A stretch of 38,501 nucleotides of DNA from Winogradskyella sp. (GCF_028289625.1 NZ_JANQOM010000056.1:1-38501); one strand, 5' to 3'. Counted from the first letter of the stretch, positions 9,219 to 20,414 are shown. Numbers and translations: made by a program. Notes: generated by a model from the letters alone, not told the origin.

Positions 9219-9250
9219 AAAAAAGGAATGCGCAACACTATGCACATTCC
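9219..9250 (-). terminator. Terminator after katG
   Basis: On the minus strand GGAATGTGCA, a 6-nt loop, TGCGCATTCC (one mismatch in ten pairs) is followed by six Ts, a standard intrinsic terminator 33 nt after the katG stop. The ankyrin gene starts 15 nt beyond, so it needs either read-through or its own promoter. Confidence 0.8.
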
Positions 9251-9282
9251 TCCTTTGATCATACCTGATTATTTATCAATTC

Positions 9283-11508
<2,226 letters not shown>

Positions 11509-11762
11509 TTAGAGAGTTGATTTTACTTGGTTAAAAGTATAAAATTAATGAGCAGTGACTAAAACTCAGACATACTATATGTTTATTTTTCTATAGATTT
11601 TATCTATCAATAATTTATTTAGAATAATTTCAAATAATAGCAATGTTTGAGAACTGTTTAAGTTTTAGTATGATATCAATTAATTTTGACCTAAAAACTT
11701 AAACACTTCTGTTAAATTTTTGCATCTATAACAGAGTAAGCTTAATTTTAAGAAAAAAGAAA

Positions 11763-12482
11763 ATGTTATTGAAAAAGACTAATATTGAGGAAAAGCTAAA
11801 AGCACTAAAAGGCAAAGGTAAGGTTGAAAATGACATCATTGATGAAGTAAAAGCTATTCTAAATGACGATCACAAAAAAGATGAACATATTTTAAAGACA
11901 TTATCTAGCAACAACAATTCTGATTATAATGATTTTATCTTCGACTTATTAGAGACCGATCGAATTTATCATATAAGCCAAATCAAAAAGACTTGTGTTA
12001 ATTATCGCTTACGGTTTTTAGATACAAAGCTTTTTAAAGGCGAATTGCCCTATGAAGCCATATCAAAAATAAAACAGCTTGAAAAAGAGCACAACACCAA
12101 CCTCAAAGGGTTTAAAATTATAGCTCCTGCCAAGCTTTTTAAACTGGAGCATTACGACGACCCTCTTCTTTTTGCGCCAATTGGGAATGGTTATTACTAT
12201 TTAATTCATAAATGGGGAAATGATCTTAACCCTCTTAGAAGGGCTTTAATGTGGCCTGTAAGAGATTTTGAAAATTTCGTTTTCTGCATGTTTATTATTA
12301 GTATTTTGATTACTGCTGCCATTCCAGATGGAGTTTTTTCAAACAAAGCTACAGCTGCCAATGCAGGTATAGTTTTCTTATTTGTCTTTAAATCTGTTGT
12401 TGCTGCTGTGATGTATTACGGTTATTTATCAGGTAAAAATTTCAGCGCAGCCATATGGGATAGCAAGTACTACAATACTTAA
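11763..12482 (+). CDS. Conserved hypothetical protein with C-terminal membrane pair
   Basis: Not recognised. 239 residues: a highly charged, helical N-terminal part (about 1-115), a middle region with the memorable segment PIGNGYYYLIHKWGNDLNPLRRALMWPVRDFENF, and two hydrophobic segments near residues 176-194 and 200-222, which make it a likely inner-membrane protein with its N-terminal bulk in the cytoplasm. No signal peptide, no catalytic motif I can name. It is divergent from katG and ends in a strong hairpin terminator, so it is probably a single-gene unit. Confidence 0.8.
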   Translation: MLLKKTNIEEKLKALKGKGKVENDIIDEVKAILNDDHKKDEHILKTLSSNNNSDYNDFIFDLLETDRIYHISQIKKTCVNYRLRFLDTKLFKGELPYEAISKIKQLEKEHNTNLKGFKIIAPAKLFKLEHYDDPLLFAPIGNGYYYLIHKWGNDLNPLRRALMWPVRDFENFVFCMFIISILITAAIPDGVFSNKATAANAGIVFLFVFKSVVAAVMYYGYLSGKNFSAAIWDSKYYNT

Positions 12483-12484
12483 AG

Positions 12485-12516
12485 AAAAAAGGTCATAACT
12501 GTTAGTATGACCTTTT
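12485..12516. terminator. Terminator between convergent genes
   Basis: A 10-bp perfect stem AAAAGGTCAT / ATGACCTTTT (12487-12496 and 12507-12516) with an additional inner ACT/AGT pair closes a tiny loop. As/Ts on both sides allow it to act on both strands, ending the hypothetical gene at 12482 and the SPFH gene that runs towards it. Confidence 0.85.
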
Positions 12517-12545
12517 CCTATATTTATAGCTTTCATCCTTCGAGA

Positions 12546-13328
12546 TTAATCACTAGTGTTTTGTTGTGCATTAATTAAATAAGGGGTTTTCCCATCTGTT
12601 ATGATGACCTTACTATTTGCTGACTTGGCTAATTCCTTAAAAGCTTCAATACTTCTTATTTGAATAATTGCTGGTGTTAGACCAATAGATAGTATTTTTT
12701 GGGCGTCTCTAATACCTTCGGCTTCAATAATCTTTCTTTCTGCTTCTAAACGTTCTTGTTGTAGCACAAACTCCATACGCATAGCATCTTGTTCAGCTTG
12801 TAATTTCTGTTCTATAGAAGATGACAATCCTCTTGGTAATTGGATACTTTTCATTAGTACAGCCTCTATAACTATACCTTGCTCTTTTAAATTATCAGCC
12901 ATTTTTACCTGAATAGCTTCTTCAATGTCGGCGCGTCGACCAGAATGCATATCCTTGGCAAGAAATTGTGAACATACATCGGCAGATGCAGATCTGAACA
13001 CGCTAGTTATCACATCAGTGTAATTGGGTCCGATATTTTCTAATATAGTCGGTACTTTATCAACTTGCAATCGATATAAAATTGATATTTCTGATTCAAC
13101 ACTTAAACCTTCCTTGCTTGGTAGGTTTAGTAACAGCTCTAGATTATTGGTCTGTATAGACTCCTTTATTACTTTTGTCGTAAATGGATTAAAAAAGATA
13201 GTTCCTTGGGTTGTAACCTCTGAATCTAATTTTCCCAGTTTCTGTTTAATACCTGCCTCACCAGGTCTGACGACAGCACAACTGAACGATAACAGACCAA
13301 GTAACATAATTAATAGTTTTGCTTTCAT
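12546..13328 (-). CDS. SPFH/prohibitin-family lipoprotein
   Basis: Membrane-scaffold protein of the prohibitin/SPFH group. I start it at the ATG at 13328 (MKAKLLIMLLGLLSFSC), which gives a lipoprotein signal; a reading from 13412 prepends an unlikely 28-residue extension. The mature protein begins AVVRPGEAGIKQKLGKL, the usual opening of the SPFH beta strand, and continues through LPSKEGLSVESEISILYRL and DVITSVFRSASADVCSQF, followed by an Ala/Glu-rich coiled coil (about 180-220: QKLQAEQDAMRMEFVLQQERLEAERKIIEAEG). The anchor is thus a lipid rather than the usual transmembrane helix. Length is 260. Such proteins form oligomeric rings in membranes; the partner here is unknown. Confidence 0.9.
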   Translation of the reverse strand: MKAKLLIMLLGLLSFSCAVVRPGEAGIKQKLGKLDSEVTTQGTIFFNPFTTKVIKESIQTNNLELLLNLPSKEGLSVESEISILYRLQVDKVPTILENIGPNYTDVITSVFRSASADVCSQFLAKDMHSGRRADIEEAIQVKMADNLKEQGIVIEAVLMKSIQLPRGLSSSIEQKLQAEQDAMRMEFVLQQERLEAERKIIEAEGIRDAQKILSIGLTPAIIQIRSIEAFKELAKSANSKVIITDGKTPYLINAQQNTSD

Positions 13329-13525
13329 AACATTTAGTGTTTTATTGTGTTGTAATACAAAGATAATTCTCACAGGATTAAAGTCTTGTATTACATTAGT
13401 TATAAATATCATAAAGTTTGTCCTAAACCAACTATAATGAGTAACACAAGCTGTTCAATAAAAAAAAGTGAATTAAGTACCGTTTATTTTTTGTAACTTA
13501 TAATGAAATATAATTTCATACAGAT

Positions 13526-13762
13526 ATGAGCACCTCCGAATATACAAAAGTGTACTATGGCAACCTTATCCTAGTCACAAGAATTAAAAATGAGTTAGAA
13601 CATATTGGTATCATTCCGATTATTAAAGATGAAGGTGAGTCGCAGCGTTTGGCTGGTTATGGCTCTTTAAACCAAGGCTATCAGGAAATTTTTGTTCATA
13701 ATGATGAACTGGATAAAGCTACAGCCATTGTAGAACGTGTAAAGGCTGAACTGGGGGTTTAA
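13526..13762 (+). CDS. DUF2007 putative signal-transducing protein
   Basis: Small cytoplasmic protein (78 residues) matching the DUF2007 pattern: an N-terminal strand and helix (YTKVYYGNLILVTRIKNELEHIGI), a short variable loop (KDEGESQRLAGYGSLNQG) and a strand-helix ending YQEIFVHNDELDKATAIVERV. Members resemble PII-like ferredoxin folds and are called putative signal-transducing proteins, but no function is established. Its stop codon shares bases with the stop of the convergent ABC-F gene (TTAA at 13759-13762). Confidence 0.85.
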   Translation: MSTSEYTKVYYGNLILVTRIKNELEHIGIIPIIKDEGESQRLAGYGSLNQGYQEIFVHNDELDKATAIVERVKAELGV

Positions 13763-15384
13763 GCCGTAACAGCATACATCTTCTCGCGCTGCTCTTTAAT
13801 CTTTTTGTTGCTCATGTATTCATCAAAGGTCATGTAACGGTCAATGACACCATTTGGTGTGAGCTCAATAATGCGATTACCAACAGTCTGCGCAAACTCA
13901 TGATCGTGTGTAGTTAACAATACAGTGCCTTTGAAGTTCTTTAATGAGTTGTTAAACGCTGTAATACTCTCCAAATCCAGGTGGTTGGTAGGTTCATCCA
14001 GCATTAAGACATTGGCTCTTATCATCATCATTCGGCTTAACATACAGCGTACTTTTTCTCCTCCTGACAAAACATCAGATGTTTTCAAAGCTTCTTCGCC
14101 ACTGAATATCATTTTGCCAAGGAAACCTCTGATATACACTTCTTCACGTTCTTCTTCAGTGGTTGCCCATTGACGCAGCCAATCTACTAGCGTCAACTTA
14201 TTATCAAAGTATTCGCTATTGTCCAATGGTAAATACGATTGGGTCGTTGTGACACCCCAAGCATACTTCCCTGCATCTGCTTTCTCTTTTCCATTGATGA
14301 TCTGATAAAACGCTGTAGTGGCACGTGAATCTTTAGAATACACCACTACCTTATCTCCTTTAGCCAAATTGATATCCACATCTTTAAATAACACTTCACC
14401 ATCTAGGCTAGCCGAGAGCCCTTCAATATTTAAGATTTGATCACCAGCTTCGCGCTCACGCTCAAAAATAATCGCAGGATAACGACGGCTACTTGGCCTA
14501 ATATCAGAAATATTTAATTTATCAATCATCTTCTTTCTACTTGTCGCTTGTTTAGACTTCGCAACATTAGCAGAGAAACGACGAATGAATTCCTCAAGCT
14601 CTTTCTTTTTTTCTTCTGCTTTTTTATTTTGTTGTGCACGCTGCTTAGCAGCCAATTGAGAAGATTCGTACCAGAAGGTATAGTTACCCGAATAATGGTT
14701 GATTTTCCCAAAATCAATATCTGAAATATGTGTGCAAACAGCATCTAAAAAGTGTCTGTCGTGAGATACCACAATGACGCAGTTATCGTAATTAGCTAAA
14801 AAGTTTTCTAACCATGAAATGGTTTCGTAATCCAAATCATTGGTAGGCTCATCCATAATCAATACATCTGGATTTCCAAATAAGGCTTGGGCCAACAATA
14901 CTCGCACTTTTTGTTTTCCGTCTAGATCTCCCATTAGGGTATAATGCAAATCTTCTTTAATACCCAAGTTAGATAACATGGCAGCAGCATCACTATCTGC
15001 ATTCCAGCCATTCATTTCTTCAAACTCCACTTGAAGCTCACCTATTTTCTCGGCATTCTCGTCTGTATAATCCGCGTAAAGCGCATCAATCTGAGACTTT
15101 AATTTGTATAATGGTTTGTTTCCCTTTAAAACGGTTTCTAAGACTGTATCCTCATCATGCTTGTTATGGTTCTGCTCTAGTACCGACATGCGTTTACCAG
15201 GCTCTAGATGGACATGGCCAGATGTTGGTTCCATTTTTCCTGCTAAAATCTTTAAAAACGTGGATTTTCCTGCTCCATTAGCACCAATGATTCCATAACA
15301 ATTACCATTGTTAAATGTGGTGTTTACCTCATCAAAAAGGATACGTTTGCCAAATTGAACTGAAAGATTAGAAACTGATAACAT
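13759..15384 (-). CDS. ABC-F ATPase, YbiT-like
   Basis: Soluble tandem-ATPase of the ABC-F family, which binds ribosomes and modulates translation. NBD1 has an intact Walker A (GANGAGKST, 34-42) and Walker B/D-loop DEPTNDLD (178-185), but its signature reads DLDGKQ instead of LSGGQ, as is also altered in YbiT. A charged linker with two helices spans about 245-300. NBD2 has a good signature (LSGGEK, 439-444) and DEPTNHLD (463-470), but its Walker A is lost: at 349-358 it reads YSKDSRATTA. One composite nucleotide site (Walker A1 with signature 2) is therefore intact and the other is degenerate on both faces. Length (541) and linker fit YbiT rather than EttA or Uup. Confidence 0.92.
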   Translation of the reverse strand: MLSVSNLSVQFGKRILFDEVNTTFNNGNCYGIIGANGAGKSTFLKILAGKMEPTSGHVHLEPGKRMSVLEQNHNKHDEDTVLETVLKGNKPLYKLKSQIDALYADYTDENAEKIGELQVEFEEMNGWNADSDAAAMLSNLGIKEDLHYTLMGDLDGKQKVRVLLAQALFGNPDVLIMDEPTNDLDYETISWLENFLANYDNCVIVVSHDRHFLDAVCTHISDIDFGKINHYSGNYTFWYESSQLAAKQRAQQNKKAEEKKKELEEFIRRFSANVAKSKQATSRKKMIDKLNISDIRPSSRRYPAIIFEREREAGDQILNIEGLSASLDGEVLFKDVDINLAKGDKVVVYSKDSRATTAFYQIINGKEKADAGKYAWGVTTTQSYLPLDNSEYFDNKLTLVDWLRQWATTEEEREEVYIRGFLGKMIFSGEEALKTSDVLSGGEKVRCMLSRMMMIRANVLMLDEPTNHLDLESITAFNNSLKNFKGTVLLTTHDHEFAQTVGNRIIELTPNGVIDRYMTFDEYMSNKKIKEQREKMYAVTA

Positions 15385-15531
15385 TTTATAGGCTTTAAAT
15401 TTTCGGCAAAAGTAGAAAATAAAAGCGATTGAGCGAAATAAATAAACGGTATAACAAGATTTAACTAGGCATTAACAAGACTTGAACATTGCAACGTATA
15501 TTTTTGTTTACTAACTATTGACGAAGCGTAC

Positions 15532-16983
15532 ATGTTGACTAGATTTCTCATACTATCCGTTGTTTTGTTATTTTCAGCAATTGGATGCAAAGTAAGCACA
15601 AGCGACGAAAGAGATTATGCCTTTGTAGGTGGTGAAATTATTAATCCAAAAAATAAGAATATTATACTCTACAACACCGAAGGTAAGGTTGTAGATTCTC
15701 TAACTTTAGACGTAAACAATAGATTTATCTTCAAAATCGAAGACTTGGAATCTGGCCTGTATTCCTTTACACATGGAGGTGAATATCAATTAATTCTTTT
15801 AGAACCCAACGATAGTGTTATGTTTAGATTAAACACTTATGACTTTGATGAGTCTTTGGTGTTTACTGGTGTCGGAGCTAGAAAGAACAATTATCTCATT
15901 GAAACTTATCTCGCTAATGAGCGCGAAGAAAAGAAGCTTATGAGGTACTCCAAAATGGAGCCTGAACGGTTTAATAAGTTTATTGAGGAAAGACGCACTA
16001 GGGAATTAACCAAATTTCATAATTTCCTAGAAGATAAACAAGAGTCTGAACTTTTTAAATCTATCATTGAAGCAAATATTAATTACAATTCTTATGCCGA
16101 CAAGGAAATCTATCCTTTTGCTTATTTTGGCAGTAACAAATTGGTGCATATCAAGGATATGCCTGAAGACTTCTACGCTTACAGAAACGAGATTGACTAC
16201 AATGCCATTAACTTGAGCCACTTATACTCTTACAATCGATTTTTATTTTCTCATATTGATAATCTGGCAGCTCATGTTTATTATGAGAACAATCCTTATC
16301 ACAGTAAATTTGATAGGCATACCATGCATTACAATAAATCGAAATTGGATTTAATTGACAGTATCATCACCGACGAAACGATAAAAAATAGTCTTTTGAA
16401 GTACAAGACTAGAGACTATGTAAGTCATAACCACACAGAAGCAGATGCTAATGAAATGCTTAATTATTTCCTTTCTAAAAGTACAAACGAAGAAGATAAG
16501 ACTAGCATGAAAGAGTTGGTCTCTTCCTTGAAATTACTTAGACAAGGTAATTTAATTCCAAATTTAGCTATTATCAATTATGATGATTCTGAGCAAAATC
16601 TAAAATCTATAATAGAAAGACCTACCATTATTTACTTTTGGTCTTCTAACTCAAAAATGCAGTATAGAAATAGCCATTACAAGGTAAAAAGTTTAAAGTA
16701 CCAATTTCCGGATGTAGATTTTGTCTCTATTAACCTTAACAGCAATGATGATAAATCCTGGAGAGGTATTATTAATAATTACGATTTTCCTAAAGACAAG
16801 GAATATAAATTTAAGTATCCTATAATGGCACGAAAAATATTGGCCGTTAATTATTTAAACAAAGCTATTATAGTGAATGAAAATGCTATGATATTACATC
16901 CTAATGTCAATATTTTTAAATCGGATTTTGCCGAAATACTAGGCAACCTATTACAAAAAAAGCACCTTATCGCTAAAAAATAA
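15532..16983 (+). CDS. Lipoprotein with thioredoxin-like domain lacking CxxC
   Basis: Cell-envelope lipoprotein (signal MLTRFLILSVVLLFSAIGC, 483 residues). The N-terminal region (about 27-115) has the beta-sandwich look of DUF4369-type domains found before TlpA-like domains in Bacteroidota (INPKNKNIILYNTEGKVVDSLTLD). A long charged helical middle follows, then from about 363 a thioredoxin-like fold: RPTIIYFWSSNSKMQ. Where active TlpA proteins have WCxxC, this one has SKMQ after WSSN, so no disulfide chemistry is expected. It is probably a structural or binding version. The last codons also encode the terminator of the convergent transaldolase gene. Confidence 0.75.
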   Translation: MLTRFLILSVVLLFSAIGCKVSTSDERDYAFVGGEIINPKNKNIILYNTEGKVVDSLTLDVNNRFIFKIEDLESGLYSFTHGGEYQLILLEPNDSVMFRLNTYDFDESLVFTGVGARKNNYLIETYLANEREEKKLMRYSKMEPERFNKFIEERRTRELTKFHNFLEDKQESELFKSIIEANINYNSYADKEIYPFAYFGSNKLVHIKDMPEDFYAYRNEIDYNAINLSHLYSYNRFLFSHIDNLAAHVYYENNPYHSKFDRHTMHYNKSKLDLIDSIITDETIKNSLLKYKTRDYVSHNHTEADANEMLNYFLSKSTNEEDKTSMKELVSSLKLLRQGNLIPNLAIINYDDSEQNLKSIIERPTIIYFWSSNSKMQYRNSHYKVKSLKYQFPDVDFVSINLNSNDDKSWRGIINNYDFPKDKEYKFKYPIMARKILAVNYLNKAIIVNENAMILHPNVNIFKSDFAEILGNLLQKKHLIAKK

Positions 16984-16988
16984 GATGC
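16955..16988 (-). terminator. Transaldolase terminator inside neighbouring CDS end
   Basis: Read on the minus strand, GCATCTTAT, a 9-nt loop, ATAAGGTGC is followed by seven Ts. It lies 27 nt past the stop of the gene at 17015-17668, inside the last codons of the convergent lipoprotein gene, so the same bases encode a lysine-rich tail on the plus strand. Confidence 0.75.
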
Positions 16989-17014
16989 CCTTGTTATCAT
17001 TTCTGGAATTTATT

Positions 17015-17668
17015 TTAATTCCCTTTCTTATAATCTGCCAAGAATTTTTCCAATCCAATGTCCGTAAGTGGATGATTTAACAATCCGAAAATAGATTTTA
17101 AAGGTCCTGTCATAACATCGGCGCCTAATTTAGCACAATCGATAACGTGCATGGTGTGCCTAATGGAAGCTGCTAAAATCTGTGTGTCAAAGGCATAGTT
17201 GTCATAGATATGGCGTATCTCAGCAATTAAATTTAAACCGTCCGTAGAAATGTCATCCAAACGACCAATGAATGGCGAAACGTAAGTTGCGCCTGCTTTA
17301 GCAGCCAGTAGCGCTTGACCAGGTGAAAACACAAGTGTAACATTCGTTTTAATACCCTTATCAGAAAAGTACTTACAAGCTTTTACACCATCCTTTATCA
17401 TTGGTAATTTAATCACTATTTGGTCATGCAAATCAGCCAATGCTTCACCTTCCCTAACCATGCCTTCAAAATCTGTAGAGATTACCTCGGCAGAAACATC
17501 ACCATCGACAATTTTACAGATATCTACATAGTGTTTCATAATATTGTCTATACCAGTAATACCTTCTTTGGCCATTAAAGATGGATTGGTTGTTACACCA
17601 TCTAAAATACCCATATCCTGAGCCTCTTTAATCTGATCTAGATTGGCTGTGTCAATAAAAAATTTCAT
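17015..17668 (-). CDS. tal: Transaldolase, small TalC/FSA-type
   Basis: Pentose-phosphate enzyme of the short (217-residue) transaldolase/fructose-6-phosphate aldolase subfamily. The TIM-barrel signatures are clear: [34 protein letters not shown], the Schiff-base lysine in IVIKLPM (Lys87) and [14 protein letters not shown]. At the position that distinguishes the two activities, known FSA enzymes have Gln and transaldolases Glu; here VSAEVIST has Glu61, favouring transaldolase. No signal peptide. It has a terminator 27 nt downstream within the convergent gene. A 130-nt gap upstream contains no gene. Confidence 0.93.
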   Translation of the reverse strand: MKFFIDTANLDQIKEAQDMGILDGVTTNPSLMAKEGITGIDNIMKHYVDICKIVDGDVSAEVISTDFEGMVREGEALADLHDQIVIKLPMIKDGVKACKYFSDKGIKTNVTLVFSPGQALLAAKAGATYVSPFIGRLDDISTDGLNLIAEIRHIYDNYAFDTQILAASIRHTMHVIDCAKLGADVMTGPLKSIFGLLNHPLTDIGLEKFLADYKKGN

Positions 17669-17800
17669 AGTAAACTTGTTTTTGTTTCCCTCTTACTGAG
17701 AATCTATTTTAGTTGTGTTTTAATTGTCGCGAATTTACAACTAATCAATAGGAAGACTTTAAGGAAATCATCAAAATATATTAACAATTTACCAATAAAA

Positions 17801-18205
17801 TTAATTCTCTTCTATAATCAACGTGTAGGTTTTTGAAGTACTAAAGTTGCATAAGGTATTAGGATCATTATTAAAGTTACCGAAAGGCCCATCTACGTCG
17901 AGAAAAATAGTGATTTTAAAGATTCCTGTTTCTTCAGGAGTGCCCTCTAAACTGATAGTTCTATAGTTGACGAAGAAGTTCATTCCTTCAGGTAAACCTC
18001 TTACATCAAAAAAGTATCGATAATCGTCGTCACGCGGTTCGTTATTGATCTCAGCTGTTAGATCCACATAGTAATAATTTTCTGTTGATCCAATTGGAAA
18101 CTCCTTGTTTGGAAGTTCTGGTTCAACCGGAATAATACAAAACGGATCTTCACAACTAAAGATGAAAATAGAAAGTAAAATAAGTATAAGTAATCGTTTT
18201 TTCAT
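17801..18205 (-). CDS. Small lipoprotein with Ig-like fold
   Basis: Not a named family. 134 residues with a lipoprotein signal (MKKRLLILILLSIFIFSC). The mature part reads like a cadherin/putative-Ig sandwich: DYRYFFDVRGLPEGMNFFV, ISLEGTPEETGIFKITIFLD resemble the 'GLP.G......G.I.G.P...G.y.v.v' pattern of He_PIG domains. Three further Cys residues (early in the mature part and in NTLCNFST) could form a disulfide outside the cytoplasm. It stands alone between the SDR and transaldolase genes. Function unknown. Confidence 0.75.
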   Translation of the reverse strand: MKKRLLILILLSIFIFSCEDPFCIIPVEPELPNKEFPIGSTENYYYVDLTAEINNEPRDDDYRYFFDVRGLPEGMNFFVNYRTISLEGTPEETGIFKITIFLDVDGPFGNFNNDPNTLCNFSTSKTYTLIIEEN

Positions 18206-18253
18206 GATAGCCTAATTTCATGAAATAAACATCAAATAACGTACCAAAAAATA

Positions 18254-19057
18254 CTACAACCCGTAATGATTCATCAGTAGTTTCTCATAAACCTTATCAG
18301 GAAGCATACGTTTAAGAACTATAGAGAACTTTTGCATAAAAGCGCCAACTTTATAATGAATCTTAGGCGATTTAGTAGTTATTATTTTATAAATAGCCTC
18401 AGCCATTTCCTTGGGATCATTTCCATCATCTACATGTTCGTCCATCATTGCTAAAGAATGACTGTATTTTTCCTTATAGGGGGAATCTTCCAATACTGGA
18501 GCATGATAACGACCAGCAGCAATATTTGTTGCAAAATCACCAGGTGCTACATTGGTCATTTCCACATTAAAATCCTTCAACTCCATTCTAAAGGCTTCGG
18601 TTACCAATTCTAAAGCCCCTTTACTGGCACTATATACACCTCTAAACGGTAATCCCATATAACCAGCAATAGAGGTAATATTGATTATTAAACCAAAGTT
18701 TTGCTGCCGCATCGAAGGCAATACGGCTTTAATAACATTAATAGGCCCAAAAAAATTAGTTTCGAAATTACGTTTTATCTCTACATCAGGGATTTCTTCA
18801 ATGGGCCCTGTGATTCCAGCACCTGCATTATTGATTAAGATATCTATCTTTGATGTCTCATCTAGTATTTTTTCAATACAATTAGAAATCGTTTCTGGTT
18901 GAGTAACATCTAAAGCTACAATGGGGAATTTACTCTCTGGATAATTTTTAGGATTACGGCTCGTACCATATACAATAAATCCTTTATTCTGAAGAAACTC
19001 ACCGACAGATTTTCCGATTCCAGACGATCCGCCTGTGATTAATACAACTTTAGACAT
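18254..19057 (-). CDS. Short-chain dehydrogenase/reductase (SDR)
   Basis: NAD(P)-dependent oxidoreductase, classical SDR of 267 residues. Cofactor motif TGGSSGIG (8-15), NNAG (76-79), catalytic Ser129 in NITSIAGYMG, and Tyr142/Lys146 in YSASKGALE are all present. GTSRNP after the second strand, with no acidic residue at its end, suggests NADP(H). The C-terminal part (EAIYKIITTKSPKIHYKVGAFMQK) is typical of the broad 'SDR family oxidoreductase' group. Substrate not predictable. No evident operon partners. Confidence 0.92.
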   Translation of the reverse strand: MSKVVLITGGSSGIGKSVGEFLQNKGFIVYGTSRNPKNYPESKFPIVALDVTQPETISNCIEKILDETSKIDILINNAGAGITGPIEEIPDVEIKRNFETNFFGPINVIKAVLPSMRQQNFGLIINITSIAGYMGLPFRGVYSASKGALELVTEAFRMELKDFNVEMTNVAPGDFATNIAAGRYHAPVLEDSPYKEKYSHSLAMMDEHVDDGNDPKEMAEAIYKIITTKSPKIHYKVGAFMQKFSIVLKRMLPDKVYEKLLMNHYGL

Positions 19058-19185
19058 AACATTTACTTTGAAGTTAAAAGTACGAATTCAAAAATAATGA
19101 GACCCCAACCTTCATTGGGATGTACGTAAACTAAAAAATCTTGATTCGCATAAGCTTTCAAGATTTAAGTTTATTGTACAAAAAA

Positions 19186-19279
19186 GGCAAGCTACCTACA
19201 TCACACCGCTACGACCGCGTACCTTTGCTACGTTCCCGTCCTGGAGGATTAAGCAGGAGCTGGTTGTGTAGGACTTGCC
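19186..19279 (-). ncRNA. ffs: Small SRP RNA (4.5S-like)
   Basis: A 94-nt hairpin RNA. The closing ends GGCAAG and CTTGCC pair, and on the minus strand the transcript is followed by TTTTTT (19180-19185). The helix-8 signature that binds Ffh is exact in layout (19226-19243): CAGG, then a short ACG/CGT stem capped by the GNRA-type tetraloop GGAA, then AGCA. A strong promoter lies directly upstream. No protein should be called here; the open frame crossing it is accidental. Start and end are accurate to a few bases. Confidence 0.93.
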
Positions 19280-19284
19280 GGCTG

Positions 19285-19314
19285 CAAAGATACAACCTTT
19301 TAAAACTTTTACAA
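19285..19314 (-). promoter_or_regulatory. Bacteroidota-type promoter of SRP RNA
   Basis: Minus strand: TTG (19312-19314), 19 nt, then TATCTTTG (19285-19292). This matches the Bacteroidota primary-sigma consensus TTG-N19-21-TAnnTTTG exactly, and the RNA's 5' end falls about six bases after it, as expected. Confidence 0.85.
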
Positions 19315-19378
19315 CCATAAAGCAATCATTTTTAAACTGAATTATATTTAATAACTTGCCAAAAATCTTTAGAAATCT

Positions 19379-20407
19379 ATGCACCTCTATAAATATTTAA
19401 CATTCTGCTTTTTAGGGTTAATTCTAGTCAATTGTGGTAATACAAATACATCTCAACGAACGGGCTTGGCTATTGATACCAAAGTAAAATCCCTTTTGTT
19501 GGGAGATACTTTAGACCTAACTATTACTAATCCCAAAAACCTAAATATCACAAAGGTGAGCTATCAATTAAATGGTAAGGCTATAGAAAAAAATACGGTT
19601 TTGGATAATGTTACTCTCGGTGAAAAAACATTAACTGCTAACGTTTCTTACGATGACAAAACAGAAACACTGACAAAGTCTATAAAAATTTACAACAACA
19701 TTATCCCTTCCATCTACTCTTATGAAATTATAAATACCTTTCCTCACGATATCACATCCTATACTCAAGGCTTAGAGTTTTATAATGGTGAACTTTATGA
19801 AAGCACTGGTCAGTATAAAGAATCAAAATTGAGAAAAGTGAATTTTAAGACGGGTGAAGTTTTAAAAAATATTAATCTGAGTGATAATTTCTTTGGAGAA
19901 GGCCTAACCATTTTAGATAATAAATTATACCAATTGACCTGGAAAGCAAAACGAGGTTTTGTTTATGATGTCAACACGTTAGAAAAGATTAGCACTTTTA
20001 ATTACGGAACAAGTAAAGAAGGCTGGGGAATTTGTAATGATGGAAGCACTTTATATAAATCTGATGGCACCGAAAAAATATGGCTTTTAAATTCTGAAAA
20101 TCTTACAGAAAAAAGTCATATCGAAGTGTATACCGAAAAAGGGAAAATCCCAAGTCTTAATGAACTCGAATGGATTGATGGTAAAATTTTCGCCAACATT
20201 TACCAACGCAATGGTGTGGTGATTATTAATTCTAAAACAGGTGGTGTCGAAGGTGTTATTGACTTTAAACCACTACGAAAACTTGTTACACAACACAGCG
20301 AATTAGATGTACTTAATGGTATCGCCTATCATCCAGAACGTAAAACCATCTTTGTAACTGGTAAAAATTGGGATAAACTTTTTGAAGTAAAAATTAAGAA
20401 GCAGTAA
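19379..20407 (+). CDS. Glutaminyl-peptide cyclotransferase lipoprotein
   Basis: Plant/bacterial-type glutaminyl cyclase (PF05096-like beta propeller) that turns N-terminal Gln into pyroglutamate on exported proteins. The signal MHLYKYLTFCFLGLILVNC has a lipobox. Residues about 25-110 form an extra Ig-like domain, then the propeller starts with the diagnostic HDITSYTQGLEFYNGELYESTGQYKESKLRKV, LYQLTWKAKRGFVYD, GWGICNDGSTLYKSDGT and LNELEWIDGKIFANIY, ending at LNGIAYHPERKTIFVTGKNWDKLFEV. Length 342. The gene for a thioesterase follows 7 nt after, so they likely share a transcript. Confidence 0.92.
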   Translation: MHLYKYLTFCFLGLILVNCGNTNTSQRTGLAIDTKVKSLLLGDTLDLTITNPKNLNITKVSYQLNGKAIEKNTVLDNVTLGEKTLTANVSYDDKTETLTKSIKIYNNIIPSIYSYEIINTFPHDITSYTQGLEFYNGELYESTGQYKESKLRKVNFKTGEVLKNINLSDNFFGEGLTILDNKLYQLTWKAKRGFVYDVNTLEKISTFNYGTSKEGWGICNDGSTLYKSDGTEKIWLLNSENLTEKSHIEVYTEKGKIPSLNELEWIDGKIFANIYQRNGVVIINSKTGGVEGVIDFKPLRKLVTQHSELDVLNGIAYHPERKTIFVTGKNWDKLFEVKIKKQ

Positions 20408-20414
20408 TACAACA

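Noticed and set aside
13024..13437. 137-codon plus-strand frame
   Set aside because: It lies antisense to the SPFH gene and its composition follows from that coding strand.
19196..19384. Open reading frame of 62 codons on the minus strand
   Set aside because: It runs through the SRP RNA and its promoter; the RNA structure and promoter explain the sequence better.
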